Shown piece by piece: positions 42,624-51,694 of a DNA stretch of 64,000 nt. The translations under genes were made by a program, and so were the position numbers. The stretch spans positions 17,229-81,228 of the forward strand of contig NZ_MULI01000027.1 of NCBI RefSeq assembly GCF_002939385.1, given 5' to 3'. This stretch comes from Streptomyces sp. MH60 (GTDB taxonomy: Bacteria > Actinomycetota > Actinomycetes > Streptomycetales > Streptomycetaceae). Numbering within the stretch: position 1 is the stretch's first letter; each line of letters begins with the position of its first letter. A model generated the notes under the pieces. That model ran no database searches. It saw nothing but the letters and a program-made list of their open reading frames with translations, and was not told where the DNA came from.

Positions 42624-43520
42624 TCACAGCAGTCCGACGGCCGTGTCCACGGCCTGTTCCACGCTGCCCCCGGCCGGGTAGAGCAGCGAGCGGCCGACGA
42701 CCATGCCCTGCACGGTGGGCAGCCGCAGGGCCTTGCGCCAGCGTTCGTAGGCCGCGGTCTGGTCCGCGGGGGAGCCCCCTATGTCGCCGCCGAGCAGCAC
42801 CGCGGGCAGCGTGGAGGTCTCCAGGACCTCGGCCATGTCGTCCGGGTCGTGGGTGACGGGCAGTTTCAGCCAGGTGTAGGCGGAGGTGCCGCCGAGACCG
42901 GAGGCGATGGCGATGGAGCGGGTGACGGCCTCGGCCGACAGGTCGTTGCGCACCCGGCCGTCGATCCGCCGGGAGATGAACGGCTCCACGAACAGCGGCA
43001 GTTCGCGTGCCGCCATGGCGTCGACCGCCCGGGCGCTCGCCTCCAGCGTGGCCAGCGAGCCGGGGTCGTCGTAGTCGATGCGCAGCAGCAGCTTGCCGGC
43101 GTCGAAGCGCAGCCGGGCGATGTCCTCGGCGCGGTGGCCGGTGAAACGGTCGTCCATCTCGAAGGCGGCGCCCGCGAGTCCGCCGCGGTTCATCGAACCC
43201 ATGACGACCTTGTTCTCCAGCACCCCGAGCAGCAGCAGGTCCTCCAGTACGTCCGCGGTGGCGAGCACCCCGTCGACGCCGGGCCGGGACAGCGCGGTGC
43301 ACAGGCGTTCCAGCAGGTCGGCCCGGTTGGCCATGGCGAGCCTGCGGTCGCCGACGCCGAGCGCGCCGCGCGCCGGATGGTCGGCGGCCACGATCATCAG
43401 GCGGCCGGAGTCGCCGATCAGCGGACGGCGTACCCGGCGGGCCGCGGCCTCGGCGATCGCCTCCGGGTGCCGGGCTCGGACCGCGGTGAGGTCCGGGATG
43501 CTGGAGATGCTGGGGGACAA
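42624..43520 (-). CDS. aldolase-like (beta/alpha)8 protein of inositol catabolism (Cgl0158 type)
   Basis: A 298-residue TIM-barrel protein related to DhnA/DeoC-type class I aldolases. MIVAADHPARGALG marks the N-terminal active-site Asp, LLLRIDYDD and LPLFVEPFI are inner strands, and WLKLPVT contains the likely Schiff-base Lys. The C-terminal phosphate site GMVVGRSLLYPAGG is present. It takes the place of IolJ, which splits 2-deoxy-5-keto-gluconate-6-phosphate into DHAP and malonic semialdehyde. Same family as a gene in the C. glutamicum inositol cluster. Confidence 0.8.
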   Translation of the reverse strand: MSPSISSIPDLTAVRARHPEAIAEAAARRVRRPLIGDSGRLMIVAADHPARGALGVGDRRLAMANRADLLERLCTALSRPGVDGVLATADVLEDLLLLGVLENKVVMGSMNRGGLAGAAFEMDDRFTGHRAEDIARLRFDAGKLLLRIDYDDPGSLATLEASARAVDAMAARELPLFVEPFISRRIDGRVRNDLSAEAVTRSIAIASGLGGTSAYTWLKLPVTHDPDDMAEVLETSTLPAVLLGGDIGGSPADQTAAYERWRKALRLPTVQGMVVGRSLLYPAGGSVEQAVDTAVGLL

Positions 43521-43533
43521 GACGAAGCTCCGT

Positions 43534-44496
43534 TCAGGGAGTGGCTCGCGCGAGGAGGTCGTCGACCTCCGCCTCGGTGGGCATCGCGGAGGAACAGGCG
43601 AGACGGGAGGCGACCAGGGCGCCGGCCGCGTTGGCGTACCGCATGATCCGCTCCAGCTCCCAGCCGGAGAGCAGACCGTGGCACAGGGAGCCGCCGAACG
43701 CGTCGCCCGCGCCGAGTCCGTTGACCACCTCGACGGGGACCGGCGGCACTTCGGCGGACCGGCCGTCGCGGTGCACGGCGAGGACGCCCGCGGGGCCCTG
43801 CTTGACGACGGCCAGTTCCACTCCGGCCGCCAGCAACGCCTCGGCGCAGGCGCGGGGTTCGCGCACGCCCGTGGCGATCTCGCACTCGTCCAGGTTGCCG
43901 ACCGCGACGGTCGCGTGCCGGAGCGCCTCGGCGTAGTACGGGCGGGCCTGGTCCGGGTCGGCCCAGAACATGGGGCGCCAGTCCAGGTCGAAGACCGTGG
44001 TGCCCGACTTCGCGCGGTGGGCGAGGGCGGCCAGTGTCGCCGTACGGCTCGGTTCCTCGCTCAGCCCGGTGCCGGTCATCCAGAAGATCGAGGCCGCGCG
44101 GATCGCGTCCAGGTCCAGCTCCTCCGGGTGGATCTCCAGGTCGGGAGCCTTGGGGCGGCGGTAGAAGTACAGCGGGAAGTCGTCCGGCGGGAAGATCTCG
44201 CAGAACGTCACCGGGGTCGGGTACGCGGCGACCGGGGCGACCCAGCGGTCGTCGACGCCGAACTCCTTCAGCGCGCCGTGCAGATAGGCGCCGAAGGGGT
44301 CGTCGCCGGTCCGGGTGACGACGGCCGTGGCGCGGCCGAGCCGGGCGGCGGCGACCGCCACGTTGGACGCCGAACCGCCGAGAAACTTGCCGAAGGTCTC
44401 AACCTCCGCCAGGGGTACGCCCGTCTGCAAAGGATAGAGGTCGACCCCGATGCGGCCCATCGTGATCAGATCGAAACGCGGGACTGACTCGGCCAT
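43534..44496 (-). CDS. iolC: 5-dehydro-2-deoxygluconokinase
   Basis: A 320-residue PfkB-family sugar kinase. GGSASNVAVAAARLG is the N-terminal signature and NGLGAGDAFGGSLCHGLL the C-terminal one, with the catalytic Asp in GAGD. It phosphorylates 5-dehydro-2-deoxygluconate. First gene of the leftward iol operon; only 13 bases separate it from the aldolase. Confidence 0.94.
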   Translation of the reverse strand: MAESVPRFDLITMGRIGVDLYPLQTGVPLAEVETFGKFLGGSASNVAVAAARLGRATAVVTRTGDDPFGAYLHGALKEFGVDDRWVAPVAAYPTPVTFCEIFPPDDFPLYFYRRPKAPDLEIHPEELDLDAIRAASIFWMTGTGLSEEPSRTATLAALAHRAKSGTTVFDLDWRPMFWADPDQARPYYAEALRHATVAVGNLDECEIATGVREPRACAEALLAAGVELAVVKQGPAGVLAVHRDGRSAEVPPVPVEVVNGLGAGDAFGGSLCHGLLSGWELERIMRYANAAGALVASRLACSSAMPTEAEVDDLLARATP

Positions 44497-44560
44497 GTGC
44501 GACGCTCCTCGGGCTGGGCGGGGGCCTGCCGCCTCCCAGGTGTATGACTCCTGGACGACG

Positions 44561-44648
44561 CTGTCAAGACTTTGTACTTACATTCGGACCTGTGAGTGAA
44601 ATGATGTCTTGACAAAGTATTGACAGTGGGCGTCTCAAGGACTTGTAT
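44561..44648. promoter_or_regulatory. divergent iol promoter with long inverted repeat
   Basis: Positions 44561-44583 and 44604-44626 form a 23-base inverted repeat agreeing at 18 positions, each arm containing ACAAAGT and TTGACAG. For the rightward importer operon, TTGACA (44620-44625) and TTGTAT (44643-44648) are 17 bases apart. On the other strand TTGACA (44567-44562) faces iolC, with a weaker -10. The repeats overlap the -35 boxes of both, so one repressor could shut both operons. Confidence 0.7.
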
Positions 44649-44735
44649 CCGGTCCCAGTGCAGCAACAGCCATTCTTCTCGGGTCTGGCACACGGCTTTC
44701 CCGTCGCACAGTCGCACAGTGAGGTGCAGGAAAAG

Positions 44736-45758
44736 ATGGACCGCTCTTCGCACGCCCGCTCCCGCAGATTCGCCCCCGCCGTGGCCCTCGCCGCCGCCGC
44801 GGCCCTGACCCTCGCCGGCTGTTCCAGCAGCTCGGGCGGGAAGAAGGCCGACGAGGAGGGCGACTCGGGGGCCTCCGCGGGCAAGGCGAACACCCCCCGC
44901 ATGACCGTCGCCCTGGTCACCCACCAGGCGCCCGGCGACACCTTCTGGGACATCGTCCGCAAGGGCGCCCAGGCCGCCGCCGACAAGGACAACGTCAAGC
45001 TCGTCTACTCCGCCGACCCGAACGCGGGCAACCAGGCCAACCTGGTGCAGAACGCGATCGACCAGAAGGTCGACGGCATCGCCGTCACCCTCGCCAAGCC
45101 GGACGCCATGCGGAGCGTCCTGGCCAAGGCGGAGAAGGCCGGCATACCCGTGGTCGGGCTCAACTCCGGTCTGGCGGACTGGAAGAAGCTCGGCCTGATG
45201 GAGTTCTTCGGCCAGGACGAGACCGTGGCCGGCGAGGCGCTCGGCAAGCGGCTCAACGAGGACGGGGCCAAGAAGGCCGTCTGCGTCATCCACGAGCAGG
45301 GCAACGTCGGTCTGACCCAGCGCTGCGACGGCGTGAAGAAGACCTTCGAGGGGTCCCTCGAGAATCTCTACGTCAACGGCACCGACATGCCCTCGGTGAA
45401 GTCGACCATCACCGCCAAGCTCAAGCAGGACGGCGACATCGACCACCTCGTCACGCTCGGCGCCCCCTTCGCCATGACCGCCGTGCAGTCGGTGGACGAG
45501 TCCGGCGGCAAGGCCAAGGTCGCCACCTTCGACCTCAACAAGGAACTGACCGGCGCCATCGACAAGGGCGACATCGAGTTCGCCGTCGACCAGCAGCCCT
45601 ACCTCCAGGGCTACCTCGCGGTCGACGGACTGTGGCTGTACAAGAACAACGGCAACTACAGCGGCGGCGGTGAGCAGCCGGTGCTGACCGGCCCGGCCTT
45701 CGTCGACAAGTCCAACGTCAAGGCCGTCGCCGAGTTCGCCTCGAAGGGCACCCGGTGA
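44736..45758 (+). CDS. inositol ABC transporter, substrate-binding lipoprotein
   Basis: A 340-residue periplasmic-binding-protein type I (RbsB-like) lipoprotein; lipobox LAGC puts the lipid on Cys29. The ligand-binding fold runs from MTVALVTHQAPGDTFW on. The ATG at 44736 is chosen over 44643 because AGGAAAAG precedes it and it begins a normal signal peptide; the extension would put the promoter within the gene. Inositol specificity is inferred from the locus. Confidence 0.9.
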   Translation: MDRSSHARSRRFAPAVALAAAAALTLAGCSSSSGGKKADEEGDSGASAGKANTPRMTVALVTHQAPGDTFWDIVRKGAQAAADKDNVKLVYSADPNAGNQANLVQNAIDQKVDGIAVTLAKPDAMRSVLAKAEKAGIPVVGLNSGLADWKKLGLMEFFGQDETVAGEALGKRLNEDGAKKAVCVIHEQGNVGLTQRCDGVKKTFEGSLENLYVNGTDMPSVKSTITAKLKQDGDIDHLVTLGAPFAMTAVQSVDESGGKAKVATFDLNKELTGAIDKGDIEFAVDQQPYLQGYLAVDGLWLYKNNGNYSGGGEQPVLTGPAFVDKSNVKAVAEFASKGTR

Positions 45759-46834
45759 TGAGCATGGCCCAACAGGCTGAGCCGGCGGTGACCACACCGC
45801 CGGCCCCCGGCCCCCAGCAGACCGACGGGCGGACCCGGGAGCGCCCCCTGGCGCTGCGGCTGCTCGCCCGGCCCGAGGTCGGGGTCTTCCTCGGCGCCGT
45901 CGCCGTGTTCGTCTTCTTCCTGATCGCCGCGCCCACGCTCCGCGACGGCGGCTCCATGGCGACGGTGCTGTACCAGTCGTCCACCATCGGCATCATGGCG
46001 CTGCCCGTCGCCCTGCTGATGATCGGCGGCGAGTTCGACCTGTCGGCCGGTGTCGCCGTGGTCACCTCGGCGCTCACCGCCGGCATGCTCAGCTACCAGC
46101 TGACCATGAACGTCTGGATGGGCGTGGTCGTCGCCCTCGTGGCCTCGCTCGCCGTCGGCGCCTTCAACGGCTGGGTGCTGGTGAAGACCGGCCTGCCGAG
46201 CTTCCTGGTGACGCTGGCCACCTTCCTGGTCCTCCAGGGCGTCAACCTCGCCGTCACCAAGCTCGTCACCGGCAACGTCGCCACCGACGACATCAGCGAC
46301 ATGGACGGCTTCGACCAGGCCAAGGCCCTGTTCGCCTCGTCCTTCGACGTCGGCGGCGTCGAGGTGAAGATCACGGTCGTGTGGTGGCTGGTCTTCGCGG
46401 CCCTGGCCACCTGGGTACTGCTGCGCACCAAGTACGGCAACTGGATCTTCGCCGTCGGCGGCAGCCAGGAGTCCGCCCGCGCGGTCGGCGTGCCGGTCAC
46501 CTTCACCAAGATCACGCTGTTCATGCTGGTCGGCTTCGGCGCCTGGTTCGTCGGCATGCACCAGCTGTTCTCCTTCAACACCGTGCAGTCGGGTGAGGGC
46601 GTCGGCCAGGAGCTGATCTACATCGCCGCGGCCGTCATCGGCGGCTGTCTGCTCACCGGCGGCTACGGCTCCGCCATCGGCCCCGTCTTCGGCGCCTTCA
46701 TGTTCGGCATGGTGAACCAGGGCATCGTCTTCGCGGGCTGGAACCCCGACTGGTTCAAGGCCTTCCTCGGCGTGATGCTCCTCGGCGCCGTCCTCATCAA
46801 CCTGTACGTCCGCCGCGCCGCGACCCGGAGGTGA
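45755..46834 (+). CDS. inositol ABC transporter, permease
   Basis: A 359-residue RbsC/BPD_transp_2-type permease with about ten helices; IMALPVALLMIGGEFDLSAG and GCLLTGGYGSAIGPVFGAFMFG (in parts) are the family's marks. A GTG overlaps the upstream stop (GTGATG), so either this GTG or the ATG at 45758 is used. Confidence 0.92.
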   Translation: MMSMAQQAEPAVTTPPAPGPQQTDGRTRERPLALRLLARPEVGVFLGAVAVFVFFLIAAPTLRDGGSMATVLYQSSTIGIMALPVALLMIGGEFDLSAGVAVVTSALTAGMLSYQLTMNVWMGVVVALVASLAVGAFNGWVLVKTGLPSFLVTLATFLVLQGVNLAVTKLVTGNVATDDISDMDGFDQAKALFASSFDVGGVEVKITVVWWLVFAALATWVLLRTKYGNWIFAVGGSQESARAVGVPVTFTKITLFMLVGFGAWFVGMHQLFSFNTVQSGEGVGQELIYIAAAVIGGCLLTGGYGSAIGPVFGAFMFGMVNQGIVFAGWNPDWFKAFLGVMLLGAVLINLYVRRAATRR

Positions 46835-46840
46835 TCGGAA

Positions 46841-47845
46841 ATGACCAGCAAGACCCCCGCAGCCCCCGGCACCCACGGCGCCGTCCTCGCCGACCCCGCA
46901 CCCGAGCAGGACCGCCCGCTCGTCGAACTCCGCCGCGCCGGCAAGTCCTACGGCAACATCCGCGCCCTGCACGGAGTCGACCTCACCGTCCACCCCGGCA
47001 GGGTGACCTGCGTGCTCGGTGACAACGGTGCCGGCAAGTCCACCCTCATCAAGATCATCTCCGGGCTGCACCAGCACACCGAGGGCGAGTTCCTCGTCGA
47101 CGGCGACGCCGTGCGCTTCGCCACCCCGCGCGACGCCCTCGCCCGCGGCATCGCCACGGTCTACCAGGACCTCGCCACGATCCCGCTGATGCCGGTGTGG
47201 CGGAACTTCTTCCTCGGCTCCGAGATGACCAAGGGCCCCTGGCCCGTGCGCCGCCTCGACATCGCCCGCATGAAGCGGACCGCCGACGAGGAACTGCGCA
47301 ACATGGGCATCGTCCTGGACGACCTCGAACAGCCCATCGGCACCCTCTCCGGCGGCCAGCGCCAGTGCGTCGCCATCGCCCGCGCCGTCTACTTCGGCGC
47401 CCGCGTCCTCATCCTCGACGAGCCCACCGCCGCCCTGGGCGTGAAGCAGTCCGGCGTGGTCCTCAAGTACATCGCCGCCGCCCGCGAACGCGGACTCGGC
47501 GTCATCTTCATCACCCACAACCCCCACCACGCCTACATGGTCGGCGACCACTTCAGCGTGCTGCGCCTGGGCACCCTCGAACTGAGCGCCGCCCGCGCCG
47601 ACATCACCCTCGAAGCACTCACCAACCACATGGCCGGCGGTGCCGAACTCGCCGCGCTCAAGCACGAGCTGGCGCAGGTCGGCGGGGTCGACGTCGAGGC
47701 GCTGCCCGACGACACGGGCGATGCGGCCGCGGCCACCGCGCCCGATACTGCCGACAGGACCGACGCCGCAGCCTCCGATGCCGCCGCATCCGGCGGCGCC
47801 GCCTCCGAAAGCACCGCATCCGGTACCGCCGAAGGGAAGGCCTGA
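46841..47845 (+). CDS. inositol ABC transporter, ATPase with a single nucleotide-binding domain
   Basis: A 334-residue ATPase. Walker A GDNGAGKST, signature LSGGQRQ, Walker B RVLILDEPTAA and the switch His in FITHN are present once. Most RbsA-type sugar ATPases carry two fused domains (about 500 residues), so this is the short kind and must dimerise. The last 50 residues are an Ala/Thr/Asp-rich low-complexity tail. Six bases after the permease. Confidence 0.92.
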   Translation: MTSKTPAAPGTHGAVLADPAPEQDRPLVELRRAGKSYGNIRALHGVDLTVHPGRVTCVLGDNGAGKSTLIKIISGLHQHTEGEFLVDGDAVRFATPRDALARGIATVYQDLATIPLMPVWRNFFLGSEMTKGPWPVRRLDIARMKRTADEELRNMGIVLDDLEQPIGTLSGGQRQCVAIARAVYFGARVLILDEPTAALGVKQSGVVLKYIAAARERGLGVIFITHNPHHAYMVGDHFSVLRLGTLELSAARADITLEALTNHMAGGAELAALKHELAQVGGVDVEALPDDTGDAAAATAPDTADRTDAAASDAAASGGAASESTASGTAEGKA

Positions 47846-47847
47846 GC

Positions 47848-48750
47848 ATGCCCTCTGCCCTCGACCGCATCCGCGTCGGCTCGGCCCCCGACTCCTGGGG
47901 CGTCTGGTTCCCCGACGACCCCCGGCAGGTGCCGTGGGAACGGTTCCTGGACGAGGTCACCGAGGCCGGCTACGACTGGATCGAGCTGGGCCCCTACGGC
48001 TACCTCCCCACCGACCCCGCCCGGCTCACCGACGAGGTGACCCGGCGCGGGCTCAGGGTCTCCGCGGGCACCATCTTCTGCGGGCTGCACCGCGGGCCCT
48101 CCGAGTGGGACGCCACCTGGGAACAGGTCAGCCGCGTCGCCGCCCTCACCCGGGCCATGGACGCCAGGCACCTCGTCGTCATCCCGTCCTTCTGGCGCGA
48201 CGACAAGACCGCCGAGATCCTGGAGCCGCCGGAGCTGACCGGCGAGCAGTGGGCCCACCTCACCCGCGGCATGGAGCGCCTCGGCCGCGAGGTGCGGGAG
48301 ACCTACGGCCTGGACATCGTCGTCCACCCGCACGCCGACACCCACATCGACACCGAGGAGCACGTCGAGCGCTTCCTCGACGCCACCGACTCCGACCTGG
48401 TGAACCTCTGCCTGGACACCGGCCACTACGCCTACTGCGGCGGCGACAGCGTCAAGCTGATCGAGACCTACGGCGAGCGCATCGGCTACCTGCACCTCAA
48501 GCAGGTCGACCCGGAGATCCTCGCGGGGGTGCGGGAGGGCGGGGTGCCGTTCGGCCCGGCCGTGCAGCGCGGCGTGATGTGCGAGCCGCCGGGCGGCGTA
48601 CCGGAGCTGGGCCCGGTGCTCACGGCGGCCCAGGAACTCGGCGTGGACCTGTTCGCCATCGTCGAGCAGGACATGTACCCCTGCGAGCCGGACAAGCCGC
48701 TGCCCATCGCGGTGCGCACCCGGAAGTTCCTGCGCTCCTGCGGCGCCTGA
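47848..48750 (+). CDS. iolE: inosose dehydratase-like sugar-phosphate isomerase/epimerase
   Basis: A 300-residue AP-endonuclease-2-type TIM barrel. APDSWGVWFPDDPRQ and YDWIELGPYGYLPTDP are typical of IolE in actinobacteria. Metal ligands are visible as Glu in WIELG, DTGHYAYCGG (Asp and His), HLKQVD and the Glu in VEQDMYP. It dehydrates scyllo-inosose. It starts two bases after the ATPase stop, so it is co-transcribed with the importer. Confidence 0.85.
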   Translation: MPSALDRIRVGSAPDSWGVWFPDDPRQVPWERFLDEVTEAGYDWIELGPYGYLPTDPARLTDEVTRRGLRVSAGTIFCGLHRGPSEWDATWEQVSRVAALTRAMDARHLVVIPSFWRDDKTAEILEPPELTGEQWAHLTRGMERLGREVRETYGLDIVVHPHADTHIDTEEHVERFLDATDSDLVNLCLDTGHYAYCGGDSVKLIETYGERIGYLHLKQVDPEILAGVREGGVPFGPAVQRGVMCEPPGGVPELGPVLTAAQELGVDLFAIVEQDMYPCEPDKPLPIAVRTRKFLRSCGA

Positions 48751-48759
48751 GACGGGCCG

Positions 48760-48784
48760 CACCGGCGGGGGAGTCCCGCCGGTG
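48760..48784 (+). terminator. terminator hairpin after iolE
   Basis: CACCGGCGGG pairs with CCCGCCGGTG around a GGAGT loop; no T-run, as often in Streptomyces. Confidence 0.6.
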
Positions 48785-48863
48785 CCCCGCTCGGCGGGCC
48801 GATGTCAGTGGTGCGCGCTAGCGTGCGCAGCACTGACACCTCGTCCCGTTCCGGGAGGCACCC

Positions 48864-49277
48864 ATGTCCTCGCGTCTCAACCCGTACCTCAGCTTCGACG
48901 GCGACGCCCGACAGGCGATGGAGTTCTACGAGCAGGTGTTCGGCGGCACGCTGGCGCTGAACACCTTCGGCTCGGCCGGCATGCCGGACCCCGCGTACAC
49001 CGACAAGATCATGCACGGCATGCTGGAGACGCCGAGCGGCTTCACCCTGATGGGCGCCGACACGCCGCCCGGGATGGAGTACACGCCGGGCAACACCTTC
49101 GCGGTGAGCCTCAGCGGCGACGACGCGACCGAGCTGCGCGGCTACTGGGAGAAGCTGTCCGCCGGCGGTTCCGTCGCCGTGGCCCTGGAGAAGCAGATGT
49201 GGGGCGACGTCTTCGGCATGTGCACGGACCGCTTCGGCATCCCCTGGATGGTGAACATCGGCGAGCCGGCGAGCTGA
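48864..49277 (+). CDS. VOC-superfamily protein (PhnB-like)
   Basis: A 137-residue PhnB/3-demethylubiquinone-methyltransferase-like member of the vicinal-oxygen-chelate fold. NPYLSFDGDARQAMEFYEQVFGG opens it (in parts) and DRFGIPWMVNIGEP ends it. GGGAGG precedes the ATG. Catalytic role unknown; related proteins act in stress or antibiotic resistance. It separates the importer operon from the convergent iolG. Confidence 0.85.
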   Translation: MSSRLNPYLSFDGDARQAMEFYEQVFGGTLALNTFGSAGMPDPAYTDKIMHGMLETPSGFTLMGADTPPGMEYTPGNTFAVSLSGDDATELRGYWEKLSAGGSVAVALEKQMWGDVFGMCTDRFGIPWMVNIGEPAS

Positions 49278-49316
49278 CCGGGCAGCCCGCCGGACCGTGG
49301 GCCCGGGACGCCCCGC

Positions 49317-50321
49317 TCAGCCCCGCCGCACCTCCGCGATCGTCACCGGCCGGTGCTCGCGCAGCGACAGGGTGCACGCCTCGGCGATCCAGCCCGCCTC
49401 CAGGGCGTCCTCGATCGTGCACGGGGAGGTGCGGGTCCCGGCGACGACCTCGGTGAACGCGGTCAGCTCGGCGCGGTAGGCGGCGGCGAAACGGTCCATG
49501 AAGAAGTCGTGGGGAGTACCGGACGGGAAGGTCGCACCCGGCTCGACCGACCGCAGCGGCAGCCTGTCCTCCAGTCCGACGGCGATCGAGTCGTCGAAGC
49601 CGTGGATCTCCATCCGGACGTCGTGACCGCGGCCGTTGTGGCGGCTGTTGGAGACCACGGCGAGGGTGCCGTCGTCCAGGGTGAGGACCGCGCCGGTGGT
49701 GTCCGCGTCGCCCGCCTCCCTGATGTAGTCCGCGCCGCGGTTGCCGCCGACGGCGTACACCTCGCTCACCTCCCGGCCGGTCACCCAGCGGATGATGTCG
49801 AAGTCGTGCACCGAGCAGTCCCGGAAGATGCCCCCGGAGGCGGCGACGTACGCGGCGGGCGGCGGCGCCGGGTCCAGCGTGGTCGACCGTACGGTGTGCA
49901 GCGTGCCCAGCTCGCCACTGCGCACGGCGGCCCGTGCGGCGGCGAATCCGGCGTCGAAACGGCGGTTGTAGCCGATCTGGACCGGCACGTCGCGGCCCGC
50001 GATCGCCTTGAGGACCTCGACGCCCTCGGTCATGGTGCGGGCGACGGGCTTCTCGCAGAAGACGGGCACACCGGCCTCGACGGCGGCGAGGATCAGGTCC
50101 GGGTGGGCGTCGGTCGCCGCCGCGACCACCACACCGTCCACACCGGCGGCCAGCACCGCCTCGGGCGAGTCCGCGACCTCGGCGCCGAAGCGCTCGGCGG
50201 CGGCCTTCGCGGCGTCCGCGAACGGGTCGGCGACGACGAGTGAGCCGACGGCGTCGAGTCCGGCGAGGGTCTCGGCGTGGAAGGCGCCGATGCGGCCGAG
50301 GCCGAGGATTCCGATACGCAT
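49317..50321 (-). CDS. iolG: myo-inositol 2-dehydrogenase
   Basis: A 334-residue Gfo/Idh/MocA dehydrogenase. The Rossmann motif GLGRIGAFHA is near the N-terminus, EKPVA carries the catalytic Lys91, and CSVHDFDIIRW the catalytic Asp/His pair as in IolG. It oxidises myo-inositol to scyllo-inosose with NAD. It is transcribed away from the LacI regulator and downstream of the dioxygenase, with about 77 bases between. Confidence 0.88.
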   Translation of the reverse strand: MRIGILGLGRIGAFHAETLAGLDAVGSLVVADPFADAAKAAAERFGAEVADSPEAVLAAGVDGVVVAAATDAHPDLILAAVEAGVPVFCEKPVARTMTEGVEVLKAIAGRDVPVQIGYNRRFDAGFAAARAAVRSGELGTLHTVRSTTLDPAPPPAAYVAASGGIFRDCSVHDFDIIRWVTGREVSEVYAVGGNRGADYIREAGDADTTGAVLTLDDGTLAVVSNSRHNGRGHDVRMEIHGFDDSIAVGLEDRLPLRSVEPGATFPSGTPHDFFMDRFAAAYRAELTAFTEVVAGTRTSPCTIEDALEAGWIAEACTLSLREHRPVTIAEVRRG

Positions 50322-50398
50322 GTGCTGTGCTGCTCCTTGCTCGGGGTGCGGGGGATATGGGGTGTCCCTGCCGGGGCCCGTGCCCCGTACGCCCCCGT

Positions 50399-51562
50399 TC
50401 ACCGGCTCTCTCGTCGTGCCCGGCCCGCCCGCAGTTCCGCGCGCAGCGCCTGTGGCGTCCACTCCTCGCGCAGCGCCCGCCGCACGAGGTCCGCCTGGGA
50501 GGGCGGGGCCAGGCCGTCGACCGGCGGGTCGCGGTCGAGGTTGGTGGGGAAGGGGTACCCCTCCGCACTCGCGGCGACCACCTGCTCCAGCCACCGCCCG
50601 TCCACGCCCTCGGCCTTCCGCTTCAACAGCACCGGGTAGACGGCGTCCACCACCGCCTCCCGGTCCACGGTCTCCATGGCCCGGCCGAACGCGGAGGAGA
50701 TCTGCAGCAGGTTGGCCATGCGGCGGATGTCCGCGGAGCGGTTGGCGCCCGCCGCGTGGAACAGCGCGGGGTTGAAGAACACCGCGTCGCCCTTGGCCAG
50801 CGGCAGCTGCACGTGGTGCGCCTCGAAGTAGGCCCGGAACTCCGGCAGCCGCCAGGCCAGGTAGCCCGGCTCGTACTTCTGGGAGTGCGGCAGGTACATC
50901 GTGGGGCCCGACTCCACCGGCATGTCGCAGTGCGCGACCGCGCCCTGGAGCGTGAGCACCGGGGAGAGGCGGTGCACGTGCGCCGGGTACGCGGCGGCGG
51001 CCTCGCCCGAGAGGAATCCCAGGTGGTAGTCGCGGTGCACGGTCTGGGCGGCACCGCCCGGGTTGACCACGTTGATCTGCGAGGTGACCTGGTAGCCGGG
51101 GCCGAGCCAGGCGCGGGCGACCAGGGCCAGCGCGTCGTCGGCGTAGTACTCGGCGAAGGCCTCCGGGTCGCGCAGGGCCGTCTTCTCCAGCGCGTTCCAC
51201 ACCCGGTCGTTGGCCCCGGGCGCGGCGAAGTGGTCACCGGCGGCGGTCCCCGCGGCGCGCTGCTCGGAGATCAGCGCGTCGAACACGGCGGTGGCCCGGT
51301 CGACCACCGCCGGGTCCGGGAAGGCGCGCTCGAGGACGACGATGCCGGGGCCGTCGGCGAGGGCGTGGACGAGTTCGGCCGCCGTCCCCGGGTCGTCGCG
51401 CAGTTCCCCGGCGTCGTACACGGGGACGTTCCGCTCCACCGCGGCGGCGCGCGGGTACGCGGTCGGGTCGGTCCGCTGCTCGACGAGCGCGCGGAAGGCG
51501 CCGAGATCGCAGTCGCGTGCGGACAGCCGGGCGCGGTGGGCGGGGACGGGGGCTGCGGACAT
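50399..51562 (-). CDS. phytanoyl-CoA dioxygenase-family protein (Fe(II)/2-oxoglutarate oxygenase)
   Basis: A 387-residue PhyH-type double-stranded beta-helix protein. HRDYHLGF holds the His-x-Asp iron ligands, and FNPALFHAAGANRS the distal His and the Arg that would hold 2-oxoglutarate. It lies just upstream of iolG on the same strand and opposite the LacI-type regulator, sharing its promoter region, so it may hydroxylate an inositol derivative or a related polyol. Substrate unknown. Confidence 0.88.
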   Translation of the reverse strand: MSAAPVPAHRARLSARDCDLGAFRALVEQRTDPTAYPRAAAVERNVPVYDAGELRDDPGTAAELVHALADGPGIVVLERAFPDPAVVDRATAVFDALISEQRAAGTAAGDHFAAPGANDRVWNALEKTALRDPEAFAEYYADDALALVARAWLGPGYQVTSQINVVNPGGAAQTVHRDYHLGFLSGEAAAAYPAHVHRLSPVLTLQGAVAHCDMPVESGPTMYLPHSQKYEPGYLAWRLPEFRAYFEAHHVQLPLAKGDAVFFNPALFHAAGANRSADIRRMANLLQISSAFGRAMETVDREAVVDAVYPVLLKRKAEGVDGRWLEQVVAASAEGYPFPTNLDRDPPVDGLAPPSQADLVRRALREEWTPQALRAELRAGRARRESR

Positions 51563-51604
51563 CGTCGTCCTTTCGCTGACAGGGGCGACGCGGTGCTGTC
51601 ATTC

Positions 51605-51616
51605 TTGTCCTGACAA
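51605..51616. promoter_or_regulatory. operator-like palindrome between the dioxygenase and LacI-type genes
   Basis: TTGTC-CT-GACAA. A related sequence (TTGACAGGACAA) stands before the second Gfo/Idh gene at 54660, suggesting a common regulator. Confidence 0.5.
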
Positions 51617-51694
51617 ACGCGTCGAACAACCAGCAGACGGCCATCAAAAACCCCTCAGAGGCCGCCGTGCGGACGAAACCGAGGAGCCGGTCGC

